From positions 1 through 32,973 of the forward strand of contig JBJKQE010000081.1 in NCBI GenBank assembly GCA_046705645.1: a stretch of DNA of 32,973 bases, given 5' to 3'. The DNA comes from FEN-1297 sp046705645. Lineage in GTDB: Bacteria > Bacteroidota > Ignavibacteria > Ignavibacteriales > Ignavibacteriaceae. The position numbers and the translations under genes were made by a program. The notes beneath the pieces are model-generated. The model was given only the letters and a program-made list of their open reading frames with translations. It made no database searches and was not told where the DNA came from. Of this stretch, positions 7,515 through 15,884 are shown piece after piece (position 1 is the first letter of the stretch; every line of letters begins with the position of its first letter).

Positions 7515-8792
7515 ATGGAAAAGAAAATAGTCGACCCTTCGGAGCTTTACCGTTTACCCTGGACATTACCCGATAACGGTATATCCTGGCTCGAACCAAC
7601 TGCCCGCTGCAATTTGAATTGTTACGGATGCTATAGGAAAAACATTAAGGATTCTCATAAATCGTTGGAAGTTGTAAAACATGAACTTGATGTCTTTCAA
7701 TCCATGAGAAAAACAGACTGCATTTCAATTGCCGGCGGAGATCCATTGCTTTATCCAAATATTATTGAACTTATTGCTGAAATAAAATCCCGCGGACTTA
7801 AACCGATAATAAATACAAATGGTATTGCCTTAACAAAAGAACTTCTTCATGATTTAAAAAATGCAGGCGTATTCGGATTTACTTTTCACATAGACAGCAA
7901 GCAGGGACGCCGGCGCGGACCTAAATGGGAAGGTAAAAACGAACTCGAGTTAAATGAACTTAGGCTTCATTATGCCGAAATGCTCTCTGCAGAAGGAAAT
8001 ATTTCATGCTCATTTAATTCAACCGTTTACGGTGATACATTACATTATGTTCCGGAATTAGTTGAATGGGCGCAGAAGCATATAGATATTGTTAATACAA
8101 TGGTCTTTATTTTATTCAGATATATTACGCCAGATTTACCTTACGATTTTTATGCGGGCGATAAAAAAATAGTCTGGGATGAAATTCATTATCATTCCAA
8201 TAAAGAGGAAGTAACCAATTTAATGGCGCCTGATATTGTTCAGGAAATCAGGAAGAAATTCCCGGATTTTAAACCCGCAGCTTTTTTGAACGGAACACAC
8301 AAAGCTGACGATTTTAAATGGCTTTTAACTGAACGTATCGGGACTAAAGATAAAATTTTCGGCTATCTGAACAATAAGTTCCTCGAAATGGTAATGACAT
8401 TTTATCATTACAGATATGACCGTTATTTATCTTATGCTTCAACAAAAACATTAAGCACAGGCAGAACGACAATGTTTAGTCTTTGGCCGTTTAATAAGGC
8501 TGTAAGATCTTCATTTAAAAAATATATGGGCTACCTGGCTGCAAATCCTTTTAGAATCTTCAAGAAAGTTCATATGCAGTCAATAATGATTATACAGCCT
8601 GTAGACTTTATGGCAAATGGCGATCAAAGCATGTGCGACGGATGCCCGGATATAACGGTATGGAAAGATAAAAACGGCAAGGATCAATTAGTATGGTCGT
8701 GCAGGTTAGAGGAAGCTATGGAATATGGAGAGTTCTTACATACAGTTCCAAAAAAGAAGATCGATAAAGAAAAAGAGTTGAACGTAAATTAA
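7515..8792 (+). CDS. Radical SAM protein with C-terminal cysteine cluster
   Basis: This 425-residue enzyme carries the radical SAM 4Fe-4S motif CNLNCYGC (Cys32, Cys36, Cys39) close to the N-terminus. It is followed by the SAM-binding GGDPLLYPN segment and a TIM-barrel core (about residues 25-200). A long central region (about 200-370) has no clear domain. Near the C-terminus a second set of cysteines, MCDGCPD ... WSCRLEEAM, looks like a short SPASM/Twitch-type site for an auxiliary cluster. Such enzymes often modify peptides or build cofactors, but no precursor-peptide gene is evident next to it. A good ribosome binding site (CGGAG) precedes the ATG. The intergenic regions on both sides are rich in palindromes. 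Confidence 0.8.
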   Translation: MEKKIVDPSELYRLPWTLPDNGISWLEPTARCNLNCYGCYRKNIKDSHKSLEVVKHELDVFQSMRKTDCISIAGGDPLLYPNIIELIAEIKSRGLKPIINTNGIALTKELLHDLKNAGVFGFTFHIDSKQGRRRGPKWEGKNELELNELRLHYAEMLSAEGNISCSFNSTVYGDTLHYVPELVEWAQKHIDIVNTMVFILFRYITPDLPYDFYAGDKKIVWDEIHYHSNKEEVTNLMAPDIVQEIRKKFPDFKPAAFLNGTHKADDFKWLLTERIGTKDKIFGYLNNKFLEMVMTFYHYRYDRYLSYASTKTLSTGRTTMFSLWPFNKAVRSSFKKYMGYLAANPFRIFKKVHMQSIMIIQPVDFMANGDQSMCDGCPDITVWKDKNGKDQLVWSCRLEEAMEYGEFLHTVPKKKIDKEKELNVN

Positions 8793-8809
8793 TTTGATTC
8801 ATATAAAAA

Positions 8810-8850
8810 TTTACTTTGGAGGTTCTATTTATTAGAACCTCCGGAGTAAA
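8810..8850. terminator. Long hairpin after the radical SAM gene
   Basis: GGAGGTTCTA (8818-8827) and TAGAACCTCC (8833-8842) form a perfect 10-bp stem with a 5-base loop. The stem extends outward through two possible G-U pairs to TTTACT/AGTAAA, giving about 18 pairs. It begins 18 bases after the stop codon. It lacks a downstream T-run, so it is either a weak terminator or the first of the palindromes in this stretch. Confidence 0.5.
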
Positions 8851-8855
8851 TGAAT

Positions 8856-8969
8856 TACCTCGCCGCAAACAGCGAGGTATCTTAATTGATGATTTAATCC
8901 AACGCCGCAAGCGGCGGGGAATTTTACCCTAATGCTCTCGTCCGCCGAAGTCCAGCGGACGAAGGCGGA
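8856..8969. repeat. Cluster of GC-rich palindromic repeats
   Basis: Three palindromes follow each other. TACCTCGC (8856-8863) pairs with GCGAGGTA (8872-8879). CGCCGC-AA-GCGGCG occupies 8903-8916. TCGTCCGC (8938-8945) pairs with GCGGACGA (8955-8962), with an alternative pairing of TCCGCC (8941-8946) and GGCGGA (8964-8969). Their GC content contrasts sharply with the surrounding AT-rich DNA. They resemble REP-type extragenic palindromes. The rest of the gap to 9175 shows nothing else I can name. Confidence 0.6.
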
Positions 8970-9175
8970 TTCAAATTTGGCTAAAAACTTCGTAATAAAT
9001 TTTCATTTCCAACCTTTAACATTAATCTATTATTTGATTCCAACTTTCATCTACACTTCTTAAAGAGAATAAACCAAAAGACTGAAATTTTCTTGTGCTG
9101 AGGAATAAACAAACAATCTCCTTTTTTTATTATTATAAATTATATAGTTAATAGTACATTTTGCGGAGGTTAAAT

Positions 9176-9952
9176 ATGAAATTCAAACTGCCTAATTTTA
9201 TCCCCTTTATTTTTAGTGTAGATGTAAAAGAAGACATAATCAGAAAGAATGTTGAATATAAAGATGGTGATACTGGATTAGAAGGTTATTTGTGTTATGA
9301 TAATTCTATTAAAAATAAAAGACCAGTTGTTATTGTAATGCATGAATGGAACGGCCTGGGTGATCATGTTAAAATGCGATGCGATATGCTTGCCCAATTG
9401 GGATATATCGCATTTGCAGCAGATATTTTCGGGAAAGGAATCCGCCCAATTACTTTTGAAGAAGCAAAAAAACAAGCAACAATTTATCGAAGCGATATTC
9501 CATTAATGCGAAGAAGAGCAAATCTTGCTTTCGAAGAAATTAAAAAGAATGAATTTGCTGAAACCAAAAATATTGCCGTTATAGGATATTGTTTTGGCGG
9601 AGGTGTTGCTCTGGAATTAGCAAGAAGCGGTGTTGATATAAAAGGAGTAGTAAGTTTTCACGGGCATCTTGATACTCCAAACCGTGATGATGCAAAAAAT
9701 ATAAAAGGTAAAGTTCTAATATGCCATGGAGCGGATGATAGAAACGTTACTTTGGATTCGGTTTTAAAGTTTATCGATGAGATGAAAAATTCCGGTATAA
9801 ATTACGAAATTGACATATATGGAGGAGCAGTGCATGCATTTACAAATAAGAATTCGGGAAATGATCCCTCACGCGGAGTTGCGTATAATAAACAAGCTGA
9901 TGAGCGATCGTGGGAAAAAATGAAAGAATTCTTTAAGGAGATTTTTTCTTAA
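9176..9952 (+). CDS. Dienelactone hydrolase family protein
   Basis: The start is the ATG at 9176, set by GGAGG at 9165-9169; an in-frame TTG at 9161 would place the ribosome binding site inside the gene. The 258-residue alpha/beta hydrolase shows the DLH nucleophile Cys139 in VIGYCFGGGVAL, the acid at Asp187 or Asp188 in CHGADDRNV, and His220 in GGAVHAFTN. MHEWNGLGDHV is the family's oxyanion-side motif. The lack of a signal peptide suggests a cytoplasmic enzyme. Known members hydrolyse dienelactones or related esters, but no aromatic degradation genes are nearby, so the substrate is unknown. It is monocistronic. Confidence 0.85.
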   Translation: MKFKLPNFIPFIFSVDVKEDIIRKNVEYKDGDTGLEGYLCYDNSIKNKRPVVIVMHEWNGLGDHVKMRCDMLAQLGYIAFAADIFGKGIRPITFEEAKKQATIYRSDIPLMRRRANLAFEEIKKNEFAETKNIAVIGYCFGGGVALELARSGVDIKGVVSFHGHLDTPNRDDAKNIKGKVLICHGADDRNVTLDSVLKFIDEMKNSGINYEIDIYGGAVHAFTNKNSGNDPSRGVAYNKQADERSWEKMKEFFKEIFS

Positions 9953-10018
9953 AAAATCAACTTTGGAAGTCCGAAGAACTGGTATTATAGTATCAAAAAA
10001 ATAACATAAAGATATAGA

Positions 10019-10031
10019 ACTCTGAAAGAGT
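10019..10031. repeat. Short palindrome ACTCT-GAA-AGAGT (inverted copy)
   Basis: This is the reverse complement of the palindrome at 6828-6840. It lies in the 310-base gap 9953-10262 between the hydrolase and patatin genes. The rest of that gap is AT-rich and holds no gene; a small GGCT...AGCC / AACCGGT patch near 10089-10112 may belong to the same repeat type. Confidence 0.45.
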
Positions 10032-10262
10032 GAAATGGTCCATCTCATATATAATAAACTGATTAAAATATTAGGAAATAATTTGTAGGCTAGCTTACAG
10101 CCATAACCGGTAACCATTCAAATAAAAAGCTTCATAATATCTAAATAATTAATTTTAAAACGAGTATTTAAATTTGTATAAATATATATTATAGCGTTCG
10201 ATAATAAAATTTATTAATAGCTATAAAGCAAACCTAAATAATTTTTTGAAAGAGAATTTAAA

Positions 10263-11180
10263 ATGTCAAAATTAGGTTTAGCTCTCGGGGGAGGCGGGGC
10301 TAGGGGTTTAGCTCATATCGGCGTACTTAAGGTTCTAGATGAGGAGGGAATTAAGGTAAGCTCTATTACCGGATGCAGTATGGGTGCAATTGTAGGCGGT
10401 TTATATGCCAACTTCGGAAATTCAAAAGAGGTCGAAGAGTTTATTTATAATGCAATAAAAAGTTCAAAATTTAATTTATTAGATTTAGACACTTTAAATC
10501 AGAATGCAAAACCGGCAGATAAGAATTATTTTGAACAGTTTATTAATTTTATCGGGGAAAGGCTTCACGCAATAAAAGCTCTAGGACGTCTCTCATATTT
10601 TGATGAACCGGTTACGAATGATATTTTTCAAATGATTCCGGATTCGCCAATTGAATCTACAAAAATTAATTTTTCAGCAATTGCTACAGATTTGATTTCA
10701 GGAGAAGAAATAAACTTCCAAAAAGGAAGCCTTCGTATTGCGCTTAAAGCTAGTTCTGCAATTCCAGGAATTTTTCCTCCTGTTGAATTTGAAGATAAAC
10801 TTCTTGTTGACGGAAGTTCATCGGAAAGTGTACCGGTTGCAAGAGTAAAAGAAATTGGTGCTGATAGAGTTCTCGCTATTGATGTAACCCGAAGTTTAAA
10901 TATTGCACACCGGACAAACAACGTTCTGGATATATTATACAGGACTGAAGATATTACTTCTTATCATTTATCTCAATTAAGATTACAAGAAGCCGATTTG
11001 ATTCTTCGTCCAAACGTGAAGAAACTTTCGTGGGCAGATTTTGATAAGACTGAAGAAATAATTAAAGCCGGGGAAATTACCGCACGAGAGAATATAGATA
11101 AAATCAAAAAACTTGTTCGTCGGAATAGTTATCTTTTGGCAATGGAGCAGTACCTAAAAAAAATTAAAGGGAAAGTGTAA
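10263..11180 (+). CDS. Patatin-like phospholipase (RssA/NTE type)
   Basis: The 305-residue protein has every landmark of bacterial patatin hydrolases. The N-terminus has the oxyanion motif LGGGGARGLAHIGVL (about residues 8-22). The nucleophile Ser39 is in GCSMGAIVGG, and the catalytic Asp183 is in LLVDGSSSESVPV. The catalytic pair Ser39/Asp183 is complete, although the aspartate motif reads DGS instead of the usual DGG or DGA. It has no signal peptide or membrane segment, so it is probably a cytoplasmic acyl hydrolase acting on phospholipids. It is monocistronic and convergent with the chitinase gene, 61 bases away. Confidence 0.9.
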   Translation: MSKLGLALGGGGARGLAHIGVLKVLDEEGIKVSSITGCSMGAIVGGLYANFGNSKEVEEFIYNAIKSSKFNLLDLDTLNQNAKPADKNYFEQFINFIGERLHAIKALGRLSYFDEPVTNDIFQMIPDSPIESTKINFSAIATDLISGEEINFQKGSLRIALKASSAIPGIFPPVEFEDKLLVDGSSSESVPVARVKEIGADRVLAIDVTRSLNIAHRTNNVLDILYRTEDITSYHLSQLRLQEADLILRPNVKKLSWADFDKTEEIIKAGEITARENIDKIKKLVRRNSYLLAMEQYLKKIKGKV

Positions 11181-11241
11181 ACAGAGAATTTACTATCCTT
11201 AGCTTATCACTTTTTACAAATATTAAATTTCAAATAATGAT

Positions 11242-12864
11242 TTATTTCTTATTCGCTAAAAAATATATCGGTGTTGATATTGCTTGATTCCCGTTATTAT
11301 CTGTTGCTACAACTACAATTTTATGTTTTCCTTCCTTCACATTAAACCAGGCCCAGTCAAAAGGAGCTATAGTATCATAACCTAAATATTTATCGTCTCC
11401 AAAATATTCAACTTTAATAATTGTTCCTTCTTTATCGGTTCCAATTGTATTTATAATAACGTTTGAGCCAATAGAAACGTTGTCGTTATTATTCGGACCT
11501 GTTATTTCAATTAAAGGCTTACTTAATCCTAAGTGAGAATTATTAATTTTGACGTCGGGCATTCTTCCTGAATTCATAGTATTTATTAAAGTGCCAACAG
11601 AATCATCGCCGCTGATTTCCCAGCACATTATTCCGCCTAATTGATAAGCTTGTTCATAATGAACTTTTAATGAAATAGATTTGGGATCATCATATGTCCA
11701 GAATATTTTTTTTGCATGATTATACAGCCAGGGTGCCATCGCAAGTGTGTCCCAATAATATTTATATCCCATTGATCCAAGATTTTTTAGGTTATAATAA
11801 TTTCCATACCCTGAAGAGAAAATACCTTCAGAATCTTTTGCCGGCTGATACAATCCATTATTTATCGAATCAACATCAACCCAATATTTCCCGTAAAACG
11901 CAGCTCCGGGAACAATCTTATTGCTGTTTATTCCTAAAGTATCCAATAAATATTTTACGGATTTATCAACCGAATGCGGAATAACGCCATTTGAATCATC
12001 ATCGGGAGAAGTAAGAAGGTTGGTATGATGTGCGGTTTTGTTTTCCCAGTTACCGTGATAATCATATGTCATTAAATTAATCCAATTCAAATATTTTTGA
12101 TCTGTTTTTAAATCGTAATTATTGATGTTCGGCTTATCTGAGGGGACTGCTTCGGTTAAAATTAATGCAGGATTTATTTCATTAAATCTTTTTCTAAATA
12201 AAGCAAGCAGTGCGGTTAAATTCTCTTTATCTTTTTTGTTATTATGAATTCCATCCAAACCTCCATTAAGAGGGAATTCCCAATCTATATCCACTCCGTC
12301 GAAAATACCGGCGGCAGCTTCCTCACCGCCTGCGTGATTTTTTATTGGTAAGTTTCCCAAAATATATCTGCTGATTACATCATCTACGAATTTCTCTCTT
12401 GATTCCGGAGTTAAAGCGGCATCGGAAATATATTTAGAACCTCCCCATCCGCCTATAGAAATTAATATTTTTAAGGCAGGATGTTCGGCTTTTAATTTCT
12501 TTAATTGATTGAATTGTCCCCGCAAGGACTGTGTTGAATCATCAGCTATACCATCAATACTCATTCGGGAATTATAAACCTGCTGATAAGCTTCATAGGC
12601 ATTTCTAAAATCAGGTATTATTGATCCCGAGAAATCCGGCTTGGGTTCGCAGAAGGCATATATCAATGCAGTAATTTTATCTGCCGATCCAGATGTTTCG
12701 ATATTCTTAACGTAATAATGCAGATGTTCGACTCCCCATTCAGGATAATAAGCAGCTACTACTCTTGACTGGGCTATTAGTACAGTCCCCGATAGTAAAA
12801 ATATTAATGTTACATTAATAACAATCTTAGTAAACAATCTAATAAGTAATTTACCGGAAAGCAT
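11242..12864 (-). CDS. Secreted GH18 chitinase-like glycoside hydrolase
   Basis: This 540-residue protein starts with a signal peptide (about residues 1-31, ending VLIAQ). The GH18 barrel (about 34-430) has the chitin-binding strand ILISIGGWGGS, the catalytic motif FDGVDIDWEFP (Asp189-x-x-Asp192-x-Asp194-x-Glu196, so the acid is Glu196), the YDYHGNWE strand and a late GGIMCWEISGDD strand. Residues about 447-540 form an Ig-like domain (ITGPNNNDNVSIG ... KVEYFGDDKYLG), common on secreted glycosidases. It should cleave beta-1,4-linked GlcNAc polymers outside the cell or in the periplasm. It stands alone, with no transporter or SusCD pair nearby. Confidence 0.93.
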   Translation of the reverse strand: MLSGKLLIRLFTKIVINVTLIFLLSGTVLIAQSRVVAAYYPEWGVEHLHYYVKNIETSGSADKITALIYAFCEPKPDFSGSIIPDFRNAYEAYQQVYNSRMSIDGIADDSTQSLRGQFNQLKKLKAEHPALKILISIGGWGGSKYISDAALTPESREKFVDDVISRYILGNLPIKNHAGGEEAAAGIFDGVDIDWEFPLNGGLDGIHNNKKDKENLTALLALFRKRFNEINPALILTEAVPSDKPNINNYDLKTDQKYLNWINLMTYDYHGNWENKTAHHTNLLTSPDDDSNGVIPHSVDKSVKYLLDTLGINSNKIVPGAAFYGKYWVDVDSINNGLYQPAKDSEGIFSSGYGNYYNLKNLGSMGYKYYWDTLAMAPWLYNHAKKIFWTYDDPKSISLKVHYEQAYQLGGIMCWEISGDDSVGTLINTMNSGRMPDVKINNSHLGLSKPLIEITGPNNNDNVSIGSNVIINTIGTDKEGTIIKVEYFGDDKYLGYDTIAPFDWAWFNVKEGKHKIVVVATDNNGNQAISTPIYFLANKK

Positions 12865-13016
12865 AATTAAGGCCGTTTACATATTCATTTAAAATGGTAA
12901 CTTTAACTTTATATTTGAAAACCACAATTCTATTTTATTAAATAAATTGTTTACTAAGATATTAAAAATATGTTGAATATATTACTGAAATTTGAATTAG
13001 GAATTTAAAAGCCTTT

Positions 13017-13538
13017 TTACTTTTTCACTCCTTTTACCGGCACAAGCTTCAATCCCAACTGTTCCATCATGGTTAAATCGCTGTAAGCAATCCATTCACC
13101 TGTAACTTTATCTCCTGAATAAAAAATAACGCTAAAGCCGGGTACTGAAAATTTATTGCCTGCAGTTGGAGATTTAATATCTTTGGATGACGTACCCTCA
13201 ATAGTCCATGTTCCCAACAACACCGAATCTCCGGCAGCAATTTTTTTATCCAATATTACTTTGAAGTCGGGAAACATTTTTCTCGTACCTTCAATAGCTT
13301 TTTTTAATGAATCCAATCCTATAATTGGCTTAAAATCCGGATCTATTCTTAATTCAAAATTCTTGACAGCTAAAGTGTCCAATGCACTTAAGTTTCCAGT
13401 GTTCCAAACATTTACGTATGCATTTATTAATGGTTCTATATTTTTCTTTTGCGGAACTGTTTGACAAGAATTAAAAAATACGACAGTTACTAAAAGGACG
13501 AATAACACCCTGAAGGAGAAAATTATAAAATTTTTCAT
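13017..13538 (-). CDS. SnoaL-like / ester cyclase-type lipoprotein
   Basis: This 173-residue protein has a lipoprotein signal ending FNSC (Cys25). The mature part has the cone-shaped SnoaL/NTF2-like pattern: INAYVNVWNTGNLSALDTL at the start, then IGLDSLKKAIEGTRKMFPDF, and strands with FSVPGFSVIFYSGDKVTGEW near the end. This resembles proteins annotated as ester cyclase or nuclear transport factor 2 family. Substrate and activity are unknown, and many such proteins are simple binders. A textbook ribosome binding site, AAGGAGG, lies five bases before the ATG. It is separate from the chitinase gene downstream (152 bases). Confidence 0.75.
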   Translation of the reverse strand: MKNFIIFSFRVLFVLLVTVVFFNSCQTVPQKKNIEPLINAYVNVWNTGNLSALDTLAVKNFELRIDPDFKPIIGLDSLKKAIEGTRKMFPDFKVILDKKIAAGDSVLLGTWTIEGTSSKDIKSPTAGNKFSVPGFSVIFYSGDKVTGEWIAYSDLTMMEQLGLKLVPVKGVKK

Positions 13539-13784
13539 ATAAGCCTCCTTAATTTTAAAATAATAACTTTATAAAATTATGTTAATGAAAATTACCGGAC
13601 GTGAAATGGGAACTACTATTATTGATCTGGTTTTTGAGGATTGTTTTTTCTGAATGCCCCTATAAACTGACATATTTGCAGAAATTACTGCATTCGTAAT
13701 GGTAATTTATATTTTTTTCTAAAATAATCAATAAGAGAAAGAATTATTAAACTAAGTTCAGAAAGATTTACTTTATTTTTACTT

Positions 13785-14120
13785 TTAAGGTAGGTTATCA
13801 CCTGGAAAACTTACAGTTGGATGAATTTCATAATCAAATATTCCGGTTTTAACTCCGGGATCTTCATCCATTATTTTTTTTGTTTCATTATCATCTGCAT
13901 TAAAAATTCCTATTCCATTTAAATTACTTCCGTCCCGTATTGGGCATACAATAGATAATATACCTTTCTCACGCAGCTCAAAATTTCTTCTACCGTGTTC
14001 CCAAACTATTTCTTGCCGGTTTTCATAGTCTATTTTAGGACCGTTCTTTAAGATTACAATAGTATAGGTTTTTGACTTTGCAAGCATTTGTTTCATATAT
14101 TCATCTGTTATAATACTCAT
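13785..14120 (-). CDS. YciI-like (YCII-related) small protein
   Basis: This 111-residue protein has the ferredoxin-like YCII pattern. A first strand TYTIVILKNGP is followed by an EHGRRNFELREKGILSIVCP segment that holds the conserved His and a helix-strand. It continues with GIGIFNADDNETKKIMDEDP, where the DDP-like motif is the usual active-site loop, and ends TVSFPGDNL. Function in this family is largely unknown; some members are dioxygenase- or dehydrochlorinase-like. It lies 38 bases downstream of the SRPBCC gene on the same strand and may share its transcript. Confidence 0.75.
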   Translation of the reverse strand: MSIITDEYMKQMLAKSKTYTIVILKNGPKIDYENRQEIVWEHGRRNFELREKGILSIVCPIRDGSNLNGIGIFNADDNETKKIMDEDPGVKTGIFDYEIHPTVSFPGDNLP

Positions 14121-14158
14121 AATATAATTTCCTGAAAATATTTTTAATCCGCTGTTCT

Positions 14159-14629
14159 TTAATTATTTAAGAGATAATTGTTTATTTCTTCTTCCCAATC
14201 TTTCAAATTATAATTGTACATTTTTTCGATTGAATACCTGTTTAACTTGTTGCCTTTTTCATTTAAACCGATGTATGAATAAGTTATTTCAGCAGAAGTT
14301 TTACTCTCAGATATTGATCCGCATTTGATCGTAATTGTCCAGTATCTGTTTTCCGTCGTTGCTAAATATTGAATTAGAAATTTATCAGGTTCATACTTAG
14401 TAACTCTCCAAATAAATTCTGCTTCATCATGTCCGTGCCCTGCAGTTTTAAAAGTAGTACCTTCTTCAATAATTTCTTTATCGGGATAAATTAAAACGGG
14501 ACTCCATTCTTTAGACCATTTCCTCTCTTCGAAAGCGCTGAATAACGGGAATACAATTTTTATTTTTTCATTAAGAATGATTTCAGCAGTTTGAGAAACT
14601 TTTTCTGCTTTAAAGTTCATATTATTCAA
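14159..14629 (-). CDS. SRPBCC-like protein, coupled to the TIM-barrel gene
   Basis: In this 156-residue protein, AEIILNEKIKIVFPLFSAFE, EEGTTFKT and AEFIWRVTKYEPDKFLIQYL fit the START/SRPBCC fold, a hydrophobic-cavity binding protein; no ligand can be named. The first possible start is TTG at 14627-14629, which overlaps the TGA of the upstream gene and has GGTGAT at good spacing. An ATG three codons later (14618-14620) is possible but has no ribosome binding site at the right distance. The overlap implies translational coupling. It has no signal peptide. It differs from the AHSA1-like SRPBCC genes at the right end of the window. Confidence 0.65.
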   Translation of the reverse strand: MNNMNFKAEKVSQTAEIILNEKIKIVFPLFSAFEERKWSKEWSPVLIYPDKEIIEEGTTFKTAGHGHDEAEFIWRVTKYEPDKFLIQYLATTENRYWTITIKCGSISESKTSAEITYSYIGLNEKGNKLNRYSIEKMYNYNLKDWEEEINNYLLNN

Positions 14630-15654
14630 TTTCTATCACCATAATAATCAGCTAGACTAAAGAATGCTTCTTTAGGAATCCATGGTAAGCCTTTATATGT
14701 AGATTCTCCTGCTTCATTCACTGACTTAACAATCCCGTAGCTTGCAAGATCTAAATCAAATTTCGGAATATCATTATACATAAAACGAGGATTAATAAAT
14801 GTAAACACAAATGCAGCATATACATTTTCTTTTTTAAAGATGTCGAGCAGTTCAACAATATATTTTGACTGTACGGATTCATCTCTATTATGGTTTCCCT
14901 TAATAACCAACTTACCATCTTTAATTTCTGTAATAGCCCAGGCAGCGCCTCCTTTGTCACCTGCACCTATATAAGCACATGTTCCAAATTCAAGAACAGC
15001 AACCGGTTTATTAAATTTATAATAAGCTGATAATTGTTTTATATAGTTTGATTTATTATAGGAGGCCCGGTAATGGTCAATACCGACAATATCAAATAAA
15101 CTCCAATCAACATTTTCCCAAGTACCCGAGGCATAAGTTAATTTACCGCCAAAGTTTTGTCTTACATTTTCCACAACTTCTTTTAAATGTGAGTTAAGCT
15201 TTTTATAGACATTATTTTTCAACCCAAGAACATTTAATATTATTGACGGAGGACTAAACTTCTTTCTAATTCTCTCATATGTAGTTTCTCCATCAACAAA
15301 TCCTTTTAAATAAATAGTATTTTCACAGCCGGCAATAAAAATTAAATTCCCGTTTTTTTGTCTTAATTTCTCTGCTGCTTTCGCACATTCTTTTAAATAT
15401 TCCACAGCTTGTTCTTGAAATGCATCTATATAAGCAGGTGAAAACCAGACTTGCAATCCTGCATTCAAAGCAAATTCAGAAACTATTGAAAGCCTGTTAA
15501 CATCAAATCCGGAAATTCTGATTGAATCGCAATTTAAATCATTTTTAATAATTTCAATTTCTTTCTTAATTATCTTTTCATCAAATTCCTGCCTGCTGAG
15601 CTTCCCTTCTGTGAAAAAGGTTCCGATATCATAATTTATTCCACGTAAAAACAT
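14626..15654 (-). CDS. TIM-barrel glycoside-hydrolase-like protein
   Basis: The 342-residue protein begins MFLRGINYDIGTFF and continues with strand-helix repeats typical of clan GH-A barrels: CDSIRISGFD, LQVWFSPAYID, FIAGCENTIY, DIVGIDHYRA, VAVLEFGTCA and AAFVFTFINP. A glutamate after strand 4 (GCEN) and another at strand 7 (LEFG) sit where the acid/base and nucleophile would be. No signal peptide is seen, so it is probably cytoplasmic. Related proteins are, as I recall, sometimes annotated 'abortive infection protein', but nothing here supports a role in defence. It overlaps the following SRPBCC gene. Confidence 0.6.
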   Translation of the reverse strand: MFLRGINYDIGTFFTEGKLSRQEFDEKIIKKEIEIIKNDLNCDSIRISGFDVNRLSIVSEFALNAGLQVWFSPAYIDAFQEQAVEYLKECAKAAEKLRQKNGNLIFIAGCENTIYLKGFVDGETTYERIRKKFSPPSIILNVLGLKNNVYKKLNSHLKEVVENVRQNFGGKLTYASGTWENVDWSLFDIVGIDHYRASYNKSNYIKQLSAYYKFNKPVAVLEFGTCAYIGAGDKGGAAWAITEIKDGKLVIKGNHNRDESVQSKYIVELLDIFKKENVYAAFVFTFINPRFMYNDIPKFDLDLASYGIVKSVNEAGESTYKGLPWIPKEAFFSLADYYGDRN

Positions 15655-15850
15655 TTTATTTTTTTACTGATTTATTAAAAAAGAATTGCTTTAATATTAA
15701 ATGGGAATATTATTATATGTTTTAATGGTTTAAAGATAATTACTAAATCCAGGCTAATCAATTATATTAAAATTTCGAGCAATTTTTTCTATAGGACTTA
15801 GATTTAAAGCACAATATTAATTCAATAATTTTATGATAATGGAAGTTAAA

Positions 15851-15883
15851 ATGAAATCAAATAAACACAAACCAAGAGAATAA
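15851..15883 (+). CDS. Possible 10-residue leader peptide
   Basis: An ATG at 15851, with GGAAG shortly upstream, opens a frame coding for MKSNKHKPRE that stops with TAA at 15881-15883. That leaves one base before the ATG of the next gene. Such spacing would favour coupled initiation. It is too short to judge by coding statistics and could be chance. Confidence 0.3.
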   Translation: MKSNKHKPRE

Positions 15884-15884
15884 A

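Noticed and set aside
14626..15654. Abortive-infection phage-defence gene
   Set aside because: The name sometimes attached to this family is not backed by the sequence, which looks like a glycosidase barrel, and no defence gene lies nearby.
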